From contig DIFU01000096.1 in the NCBI GenBank assembly GCA_002419285.1, positions 1 to 8,083 of the forward strand: 8,083 nucleotides of DNA. Direction: 5' to 3'. The position numbers and the translations under genes were made by a program. The first letter of the stretch is position 1. Every line of letters starts with the position of its first letter. A model generated the notes under the pieces. The model had not been told where the DNA came from and searched no databases. It saw nothing but the letters and a program-made list of their open reading frames with translations. The DNA comes from Prolixibacteraceae bacterium UBA5740 (GTDB lineage: Bacteria; Bacteroidota; Bacteroidia; Bacteroidales; Prolixibacteraceae). This document shows, in pieces, positions 1-4,916 of this stretch.

Positions 1-212
1 CCGGAGGTAATTCAGGATCTCCTGTAATCAACGCCAACGGTGAATTGATTGGTTGTGCATTCGATGGTAACTGGGAAGCCATGAGCGGTGACCTGGCCTT
101 TGAACCCGAAATCCAGAGAACCATCAGTGTCGACATTCGCTTTGTACTTTGGGTAGTCGACAAATATGCCGGTGCAACCCACCTTATTGATGAAATGACC
201 ATCGTGGAGTAA
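1..212 (+). CDS. S46 family serine dipeptidyl peptidase (DPP7-like), C-terminal fragment
   Basis: Only the last 69 codons are in the window; the reading frame enters from the left edge (first full codon at 3) and ends with TAA at 210-212. The fragment opens with GGNSGSPV, the catalytic serine motif of S46 peptidases, and continues with ELIGCAFDGNWEAMSGD and SVDIRFVLWVVDKYAGA, both typical of the family C-terminus. These enzymes are known in Bacteroidota as periplasmic or surface exopeptidases that release dipeptides from the N-termini of oligopeptides. The residue 18 places after the catalytic Ser (FDGNWE) is Gly. In the family this position is Gly in DPP7, which prefers hydrophobic P1 residues, and Arg or Ser in the acidic-specific DPP11, so DPP7-type specificity is inferred. 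The catalytic His and Asp and the signal peptide lie outside the window. A large terminator follows 28 nt after the stop. Confidence 0.93.
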   Translation, partial: GGNSGSPVINANGELIGCAFDGNWEAMSGDLAFEPEIQRTISVDIRFVLWVVDKYAGATHLIDEMTIVE

Positions 213-240
213 CCATTGGTGCTCCAAATTACGTTACTTT

Positions 241-326
241 ACATCGCCAGGAAGGACCAGACCAGGATGAATTCAGCAAAATGCTGAATTAACACAAGAA
301 AGGCCCTCTTCCCGGCGATGTTTTTT
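241..326 (+). terminator. Branched intrinsic terminator after the S46 peptidase gene
   Basis: ACATCGCC (241-248) pairs with GGCGATGT (314-321). After one A-C mismatch the stem continues as GGAAG (250-254) with CTTCC (308-312), giving 13 base pairs. A run of six T (321-326) starts at the end of the stem. Enclosed within is a second perfect hairpin, AATTCAGCA (270-278) with TGCTGAATT (282-290) around a 3-nt loop. The T-run is only on the + strand side, so the element should terminate + strand transcription from the S46 peptidase. It is longer than an ordinary terminator and could also be the 3' end of a small RNA. Confidence 0.6.
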
Positions 327-424
327 ATATTCATATAATTCCATACAGTTTTCGGGATCCCCGATAAGCAATGGATTTTGGGGAAATTTCAGGACAGAAA
401 AATGTTAATGCAAAACATCGTTGG

Positions 425-886
425 ATGAATAAACCGAAAATCACAATATACACGGATGGAGCTGCCAGGGGGAATCCCGGTCCGGGTGGATATGGAATCG
501 TGCTCATTTCGGGACAGCACCGAAAGGAAATGTCGGGAGGTTTCAGGCATACCACCAACAACCGGATGGAACTCCTTGCAGTTATCATCGCACTCGAAGC
601 ACTTAAAATAGAAGGATCGGAAGTGACCGTTTATACCGATTCGAGGTATGTGGCCGATGCCGTAACCAAAGGATGGGTTTTTTCGTGGGTAACCAAAAGA
701 TTCAAAGGCAAGAAAAATGCTGATTTATGGTTACGGTTTCTGGAAATCTACAAGAAACACCAGGTGAAGTTTGTCTGGGTCAAAGGCCATAATGACAATC
801 CGCTGAATGAACGCTGCGACCAATTGGCAGTCGCAGCGTCAATGAATTCAGCCAACCCAGAAGATGAAGGCTATATACTGGAATAA
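425..886 (+). CDS. rnhA: Ribonuclease HI
   Basis: This encodes a cytoplasmic endonuclease that cuts the RNA strand of RNA-DNA hybrids (R-loops, primer removal). Starting at 425 the protein is 153 aa, close to the 155 aa of E. coli RNase HI. All key residues are visible: Asp11 in YTDGAARGNPGPGG, Glu49 in NNRMELLA, Asp72 in YTDSRYV, His122 in KGHNDN and Asp132 in NERCDQLA. The basic, Trp-containing substrate-handle region is at about residues 82-102 (KGWVFSWVTKRFKGKKNADLW region). An in-frame ATG at 371 would add 18 residues (MDFGEISGQ...) that resemble nothing in the family, so I prefer 425, although there is no Shine-Dalgarno to decide. The stop lies 2 bp from the stop of the convergent lipoprotein gene. 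The 213-424 spacer upstream holds the branched terminator and no recognisable promoter consensus. Confidence 0.95.
   Translation: MNKPKITIYTDGAARGNPGPGGYGIVLISGQHRKEMSGGFRHTTNNRMELLAVIIALEALKIEGSEVTVYTDSRYVADAVTKGWVFSWVTKRFKGKKNADLWLRFLEIYKKHQVKFVWVKGHNDNPLNERCDQLAVAASMNSANPEDEGYILE
811..839. repeat. Perfect 10-bp inverted repeat inside the end of rnhA
   Basis: ACGCTGCGAC (811-820) and GTCGCAGCGT (830-839) are exact reverse complements around a 9-nt loop that itself contains CAATTG. The repeat lies in the codons for ERCDQLAVAAS of RNase HI, about 50 bp from the stop codons of both convergent genes. There is no T-run on either side, so it is not a classical terminator. It may still fold in both transcripts. 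Confidence 0.6.
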
Positions 887-888
887 AA

Positions 889-1608
889 CTAATTGCGTTT
901 TTGGATTGTTCCCCCCGAAGAGGTGGAAACACTGGTTGTCAGGGGATTACCAAAATAGAAGATGTTTCCTCCACTGCTGGCATGGGCAGAAAGTTCTTTC
1001 AGGGAGGTGATCCATACATTGGAACCGCTCGACACTTTAATATCTGATACCTCAGCTTTCAGATCTTCGGCCTTCAGGTTGCTTCCCGATGAAGTCCGGG
1101 CTACAAAATCCCTTATCAGGCCAGACAAATAGATATTTGCACCGGATGATGCCGAAGCTTTGACACTTTTCCCTTCCACATCCATATGAAAATTGCTGCC
1201 GGCCGATGCACTGATATTCAGGTTGTCGACAACCAGTCGGCCATTGGTATATATGTTGCTTCCTGCGGTGCCTTCGATTTCACGGATATTATTGGCGGTA
1301 ATCACTACCTTTTTGGAGGATGCACTCCAGATATTCGCCAAAGACCTGACTTCCAAACGGCCACCAACCACCTGGGTTTCAATAACATCCATCAGATTTT
1401 TGTCGGCGACTACTGTTACTTTCTGTTCCGTTCCCTGTTCGAAGTACACATTCATCCCGCTGGTAACATACACTTCATCAAAAATATCCAGCTGGCGGAC
1501 CTCTTCCACCACTTCCCCGTCACCATTGATGGTGGGACCAAGGAACAGGCAGGAAGTCGTGGTCAGAGACAACAAGGCCAGGAATATTATATAGGGCAAT
1601 TTTCGCAT
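889..1608 (-). CDS. Lipoprotein with head-GIN (DUF2807) beta-helix domain
   Basis: This 239-aa protein begins with a lipoprotein signal: MRKLPYIIFLALLSL, then TTTSC with the acylated Cys at residue 20. It should therefore be anchored in the cell envelope. The rest matches the head-GIN / putative auto-transporter adhesin domain (DUF2807): an N-terminal FDEVYVTSGMNVYFEQG segment at 43-59, then a ladder of short repeats. The motif [TS][AS]G[SAG][NT][ILVF] occurs at about residues 114, 135, 154, 173, 193, 211 and 230, spaced 18-21 residues apart, as expected for successive turns of a beta-helix. Despite the adhesin name, the biochemical role of these proteins is unknown. Domain assignment is by motif, not by search. 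The gene is transcribed toward rnhA with no room for a terminator between the two stops. No clear TAnnTTTG promoter was found in 1609-1714. Confidence 0.87.
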   Translation of the reverse strand: MRKLPYIIFLALLSLTTTSCLFLGPTINGDGEVVEEVRQLDIFDEVYVTSGMNVYFEQGTEQKVTVVADKNLMDVIETQVVGGRLEVRSLANIWSASSKKVVITANNIREIEGTAGSNIYTNGRLVVDNLNISASAGSNFHMDVEGKSVKASASSGANIYLSGLIRDFVARTSSGSNLKAEDLKAEVSDIKVSSGSNVWITSLKELSAHASSGGNIFYFGNPLTTSVSTSSGGTIQKRN

Positions 1609-1714
1609 GCATCAGATTTTATTGGAAAATGACACTGAAAATACGTGTTCTCAACGTCATAGATTCCTTCTTTTCGATAAACAGGCGAAATATACCGGTG
1701 AAAGGGTGGATCAT

Positions 1715-1739
1715 AAAAAAAGCCGGCGATTACGCCGGC
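1715..1739 (-). terminator. Intrinsic terminator of the secreted repeat-protein gene
   Basis: Read on the minus strand, GCCGGCG-TAAT-CGCCGGC (1739 down to 1722) forms a perfect 7-bp, GC-rich stem with a 4-nt loop. It is followed at once by seven T (1721-1715). It lies 38 bp past the stop of the 194-aa secreted protein gene and separates it from the downstream GIN lipoprotein, so the two minus-strand genes are probably separate transcription units. Confidence 0.88.
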
Positions 1740-1776
1740 CTTTCCCTTTTCTCTGTTAACCAAGGAGATCTAATGA

Positions 1777-2361
1777 TCAGATCTCTGCATCAAATGTATA
1801 TGTATCATTACCCGTTACCAGGTATACCCTGTAATCACCGGCAGGCAGCCTGCTGAGGTCATAACGGTTCTGGACTACCAGACCATCACCCAACTGTGTG
1901 GAATAAACCAGGGAGTTATTTCTGAAAATCTGAACGCTGACATTCTCGAGCTGGTTGTTCAGAAATGAGATGTCGAGCTGTTGTTTGTTGAGGCTAAAAA
2001 CCGGGATACTACCGAAAACAGGATCACTGAATGTCAATTCCTTATCCTTGATTTCAATATTCCTCGAGACTCTTGAATCCCCTGAATTGACACTCAGGGT
2101 GTAAGAGCCATCCTGTAATTCTGAAAGATTATAAATGCCTTTGTATTGAGCCTTTGGTGAAAAAGTGGATTTATAATATACCACCCTGTCATCCGAATCG
2201 GTAAGCGTTAAAGAAATCGCTCCCGGCACAATGCTTTCAAAAGCGACTAGTACTTTCTGATCCTCAACCGGAATCAGGTTCAGGGTTGCATTACCCGAAG
2301 CTGTTGCAGCGTATGATCCGATCAATGCCGCCAAAAAAATAACCAAACGAAATGCTTTCAT
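1777..2361 (-). CDS. Secreted protein with two tandem beta-sandwich repeats (DUF3244/T9SS-tail-like)
   Basis: This is a 194-aa protein of unknown function. It has a Sec signal peptide (MKAFRLVIFLAALIGSYAATA, probable cleavage after Ala21), no lipobox and no other membrane segment, so it should be periplasmic or secreted. The mature part looks like a duplication. Residues 37-104 and 129-194 share the same plan: a hydrophobic strand pair, a VVYYKS or LVYSTQ strand, then a matching close, YNLSELQDGSYTLSV (77-91) and YDLSRLPAGDYRVYL (167-181). The closing pattern [YD]LS.L..G.Y.[VL] resembles DUF3244 and type IX secretion C-terminal domains. The chain ends at FDAEI without the basic tail of a typical T9SS signal, so sorting by T9SS is doubtful. 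It could be a periplasmic beta-sandwich or binding module. The gene diverges from ctpA across a 262-bp spacer. Confidence 0.8.
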   Translation of the reverse strand: MKAFRLVIFLAALIGSYAATASGNATLNLIPVEDQKVLVAFESIVPGAISLTLTDSDDRVVYYKSTFSPKAQYKGIYNLSELQDGSYTLSVNSGDSRVSRNIEIKDKELTFSDPVFGSIPVFSLNKQQLDISFLNNQLENVSVQIFRNNSLVYSTQLGDGLVVQNRYDLSRLPAGDYRVYLVTGNDTYTFDAEI

Positions 2362-2401
2362 GACTTTGTTTTTAAATGTTAGTAATTCTATTGTTTCTGT
2401 T

Positions 2402-2428
2402 TCTATATATAGACCTAAAAGTCTTTTA
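2402..2428 (-). promoter_or_regulatory. Two adjacent palindromes in the leader/promoter of the secreted repeat protein
   Basis: TCTATATATAGA (2402-2413) is a perfect 12-bp palindrome. TAAAAG-T-CTTTTA (2416-2428) is a perfect 6-bp inverted repeat around one base. They lie side by side 41-67 bp upstream of the start codon at 2361, where a promoter or operator would be expected. No good TAnnTTTG match was found for this gene, so which part acts as promoter is unclear. AT-rich palindromes arise easily by chance. Confidence 0.3.
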
Positions 2429-2598
2429 TCGGTTTAATCCACATTTGAATATTTTTTTCGTTATTAGTTTCAAAAATCATAATTGGCTTACTCTCTGACT
2501 GATGATGCAGAAAAGATGTTGCACTTCTGTATTTCCAATTAATATAAATTAACGCAGAGGGTGGTCACCCGGCTGGCCTTATTGTTGCTAATTATTTA

Positions 2599-2606
2599 TA
2601 GTTTTG
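2599..2606 (+). promoter_or_regulatory. Bacteroidota -7 element upstream of ctpA
   Basis: TAGTTTTG matches the Bacteroidota primary sigma factor -7 consensus TAnnTTTG exactly. It lies 17 bp before the ATG at 2624, which would give a very short leader. No well-spaced -33 TTTG is present; the nearest TTG triplets, at 2582 and 2585, are too close. A small inverted repeat, GGGTG-GT-CACCC (2559-2570), sits about 30 bp upstream and could be a regulator site. Confidence 0.45.
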
Positions 2607-2623
2607 CATGATCCATAAAAACA

Positions 2624-4303
2624 ATGACAATGAGGATGAAAAAATTCTTTATAGCACTGGCCATTCTGCTTACCGCCGGATTTTCGTTCTACAGCTTTAC
2701 GAATGATCAGAAAAACTTTGAAATAGCCAAGAACCTGGATATATTTTTCACACTTTTCCGTGAATTGAATGCATTTTATGTGGATGAGGTGAACCCAAAC
2801 ACCCTGGTCAAAACCAGCATCGACAAAATGCTTGAGTCGCTGGATCCTTATACCAACTACATTTCAGAAGCTGACGTGGAAGATTTCAGGTTCATGACCA
2901 CCGGTGAATATGCAGGCATTGGCGCCCTGATCAGCAAACAGAACGATAAGATCATCATTGCTGAACCCTATGAAGGCTTTCCTGCCCAGAAATATGGACT
3001 GAAAGCAGGGGATATCATTCTTGAAGTTGAAGGAAAATCGACATCCACCATGGAAACCGAAGATGTCAGCAACCTGCTGAAAGGGCCAGCCATGCGCCCC
3101 GTTAAGATCAAGGTACAAAGACCTACCGACAATAAGATTCTGGAGTTTGATGTGGTAAGGGAAAAAATCACCATCGATGCTGTCCCCTATTACGGAATGC
3201 TTGATCAAAACACGGCTTATATCCGGTTGGCAAATTTTACGCAAAATTGCAGCGAAGACGTTAAAAAGGCATACCTCGAACTGAAAAGCAAGCACAATCC
3301 CGGCTCCCTGGTCCTTGACCTGCGTTCGAATCCCGGGGGTTTGCTGATTGAGTCAGTGAAAATCATGAACCTGTTTGTACCCAAAGGAACCGAAATAGTC
3401 AGTACGCGCGGGAAAGTCAAAGAGTGGGACAATGTTTACAAGGCAATGCAAAACCCCATCGACACCACCGTAAAAATTGCCGTACTGATTAACCGGGCTT
3501 CAGCATCCGCATCAGAAATCATTGCCGGGGCAATGCAGGATCTTGACCGTGGGCTGATTGTCGGAACCAGGAGTTTTGGCAAAGGATTGGTTCAAACCAC
3601 CCGTGACCTGAGCTATAATGCCAAATTGAAAGTTACAACAGCAAAATACTATATTCCCAGCGGCCGTTGTATTCAGGCACTGGACTATTCCCACAGAAAC
3701 GAGGATGGCAGCGTTGGAATGGTACCTGATTCCCTGGTCACCGAATTCAAAACCAAAAATGGAAGAAAAGTCTATGATGGTGGAGGTGTCGTTCCCGATC
3801 TCAAAGTCGATCAGGACATGCTGAGTACCCTCTCTGTCGAGCTGATTACCCGATACCACATTTTTGATTTTGCAACGCAGTTTGCAGGAAAGAACAGTGC
3901 AATTCCGCAACCTGAAGAGTTTCACATTACCGACGCCATTTTTGATGAATTCTCGGAGTATGTCAGGCATAGCGGCTTTGAATATGATTCCCAAACTGAG
4001 GATGCCTATGCCGAACTGGTAAAAATCGCAAAAAACGAGAAGTACTTTGAGGTTGCCAGTGATGAATTTAAAGCGCTTGAAGCCCGAATCAAACCAGACC
4101 TCAACAAGGATCTGGGTGTTTTCAGAAGTGAAATCAGTGAGCTTTTAAAAGAGGAAATCGTATCAAGATACTATTATCAGAAAGGATCGGTAAGGGCAAC
4201 CTTGAGTACAGATAAAAATATCACGAAAGCCATTGAAGTCCTGAACGATCAAAATGTATTTGCAGGTTTTTTTAAGGCAGGAACGACCATCGCTCCAAAT
4301 TGA
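2624..4303 (+). CDS. C-terminal processing peptidase, S41 family (CtpA/Prc)
   Basis: This 559-aa serine protease is exported or membrane-anchored through an N-terminal hydrophobic segment (MKKFFIALAILLTAGF, residues 5-20). CtpA/Prc enzymes trim or degrade envelope proteins from exposed C-termini. Visible parts in order are: an N-terminal helical region with LDPYTNYISEAD (73-84); a PDZ domain at about 91-167 (EYAGIGALI, GLKAGDIILEVEGKS) that recognises substrate tails; and the S41 core at about 180-370 with LVLDLRSNPGGLL (229-241). The Ser-Lys dyad is Ser295 in RASASASE and Lys320 in FGKG, 25 residues apart as in the family, with Gln324 following. A helical C-terminal region spans about 395-545. 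ATGs at 2624, 2630 and 2636 are all possible starts; the first follows an A-rich leader. A 56-aa membrane protein gene converges on it from the other side of a shared terminator. Confidence 0.94.
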   Translation: MTMRMKKFFIALAILLTAGFSFYSFTNDQKNFEIAKNLDIFFTLFRELNAFYVDEVNPNTLVKTSIDKMLESLDPYTNYISEADVEDFRFMTTGEYAGIGALISKQNDKIIIAEPYEGFPAQKYGLKAGDIILEVEGKSTSTMETEDVSNLLKGPAMRPVKIKVQRPTDNKILEFDVVREKITIDAVPYYGMLDQNTAYIRLANFTQNCSEDVKKAYLELKSKHNPGSLVLDLRSNPGGLLIESVKIMNLFVPKGTEIVSTRGKVKEWDNVYKAMQNPIDTTVKIAVLINRASASASEIIAGAMQDLDRGLIVGTRSFGKGLVQTTRDLSYNAKLKVTTAKYYIPSGRCIQALDYSHRNEDGSVGMVPDSLVTEFKTKNGRKVYDGGGVVPDLKVDQDMLSTLSVELITRYHIFDFATQFAGKNSAIPQPEEFHITDAIFDEFSEYVRHSGFEYDSQTEDAYAELVKIAKNEKYFEVASDEFKALEARIKPDLNKDLGVFRSEISELLKEEIVSRYYYQKGSVRATLSTDKNITKAIEVLNDQNVFAGFFKAGTTIAPN

Positions 4304-4326
4304 TATTACATTTTTCAAATTGAAAT

Positions 4327-4358
4327 AAAAAAAGCATGTCTTCAGGCATGCTTTTTTT
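4327..4358. terminator. Bidirectional intrinsic terminator between ctpA and the 56-aa gene
   Basis: Seven A (4327-4333), GCATG and TC pair with GG, CATGC and seven T (4352-4358) around a TTCA loop, giving a stem of 14 pairs including one T-G wobble. The A/T flanks give a U-tract in either direction. It begins 24 nt after the ctpA stop and lies 3 nt past the stop of the convergent small gene, so it can end both transcripts. Confidence 0.88.
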
Positions 4359-4361
4359 ACT

Positions 4362-4532
4362 TTAAAGGCGATGAATGATCACTTCGATGGCCCAAAATAA
4401 CCCCAGGATAAACACAATCCCCGTCATCACCCCAGCCAAAACAGTCATCAGTAGTTGAAACTTCATCCTGTTTCTGACTCCCTCCTCCGGAGGATAAATC
4501 ACGATTTGTGGTGTTGTTTCTGCTTGTTTCAT
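4362..4532 (-). CDS. Small single-pass membrane protein, 56 aa, function unknown
   Basis: The minus strand from ATG at 4532 to TAA at 4362 encodes 56 residues. A polar N-terminus (MKQAETTPQIVIYPPEEG, 1-18) is followed by a short basic stretch (VRNRMK, 19-24). One hydrophobic segment covers about residues 26-49 (QLLMTVLAGVMTG through GLFWAIE), and the tail is short (VIIHRL). The basic stretch before the helix predicts the N-terminus inside the cell. Evidence that it is a real gene: a perfect TAnnTTTG -7 element 23 bp before the ATG, an A-rich leader (AGAAACAGAAAC) typical of Bacteroidota translation starts, and a strong terminator directly after the stop. I do not recognise a family by name. 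Many Bacteroidota encode similar short DUF-type membrane proteins with a proline-containing cytoplasmic head. Its place opposite ctpA may be coincidence. Confidence 0.75.
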   Translation of the reverse strand: MKQAETTPQIVIYPPEEGVRNRMKFQLLMTVLAGVMTGIVFILGLFWAIEVIIHRL

Positions 4533-4555
4533 GTTTCTGTTTCTATTAAAGGAGG

Positions 4556-4563
4556 CAAAGGTA
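4556..4563 (-). promoter_or_regulatory. Bacteroidota -7 element of the 56-aa membrane protein gene
   Basis: Read on the minus strand this is TACCTTTG, an exact match to TAnnTTTG. It ends 23 bp before the start codon, giving a leader of normal length. No TTTG is present at the -33 spacing. The leader between it and the ATG carries ATAGAAACAGAAAC, a 14-mer also found before the secreted repeat-protein gene. Confidence 0.55.
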
Positions 4564-4640
4564 TTGTATTTTAATTACACCCTCTGCTCATTATCAGATA
4601 TTTACGCTTTTTTTAACATTTCTGTTATCTCATTTAATAA

Positions 4641-4663
4641 AAAACAACCAAAGTGGTCGTTTT
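4641..4663 (-). terminator. Orphan terminator-like hairpin in the ctpA-trpB spacer
   Basis: On the minus strand AAAACGACCA-CTT-TGGTTGTTTT forms a 10-pair stem, with one G-U wobble, running into TTATT. On the plus strand the same site has an A-C mismatch and a weaker T-run, so minus-strand action fits better. No gene was found on the minus strand upstream of it, so either it ends an unannotated short transcript or it is decorative. The rest of 4564-4722 is AT-rich and shows nothing else I can support. Confidence 0.35.
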
Positions 4664-4722
4664 ATTGTATGCCTGATTCTATAGACAAAATCCATTCCGA
4701 AATAAAATCCTGACATGTTTCA

Positions 4723-4767
4723 ACCCTGCTTATGTAAATGCATTGGCTTCATGAATTAAGCCAGGGT
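4723..4767 (+). promoter_or_regulatory. Candidate leader structure upstream of trpB
   Basis: ACCCTGCTTA (4723-4732) pairs with TAAG-C-CAGGGT (4757-4767), giving 10 pairs with one bulged C. A competing hairpin, GGCTT (4745-4749) with AAGCC (4758-4762), uses the same right-hand bases, so the two folds exclude each other. This layout would suit an attenuator or RNA switch before a tryptophan operon. There is no T-run after either stem and no Trp-rich leader peptide, and the transcription start is unknown. The remaining 4768-4916 holds no gene I can support. Confidence 0.25.
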
Positions 4768-4916
4768 AAATTATCAGGAAGGAACGGAGGATTTTAACTC
4801 CCCCAGGAACATTATACCGCTGAATCTGTTTACTTTGCTTCATTTGCATGGCAGAAATCATGCTAAATACCCGTAGCCGGGAAAACCAGCGAAAGGTTCC
4901 TGAAAAATTTGAAATC

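Noticed and set aside
1186..1632. Plus-strand open frames of 148 and 133 codons over the GIN lipoprotein gene
   Set aside because: They are frame shadows of the minus-strand gene, which has a signal peptide, a lipobox and regular domain repeats. The shadow translations show no domain features.
1629..1856. 75-codon plus-strand frame between the two minus-strand envelope genes
   Set aside because: It crosses the terminator hairpin and the 3' end of the secreted-protein gene and its translation looks random.
4738..4797. Short leader peptide MHWLHELS... as a Trp attenuation peptide
   Set aside because: It has only one Trp codon and no terminator follows, so it does not support classical attenuation.
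4848..4916. N-terminal extension of TrpB from ATG 4848
   Set aside because: The 23 extra residues do not resemble TrpB, and the internal ATG at 4917 gives the standard length with a typical A-rich leader.
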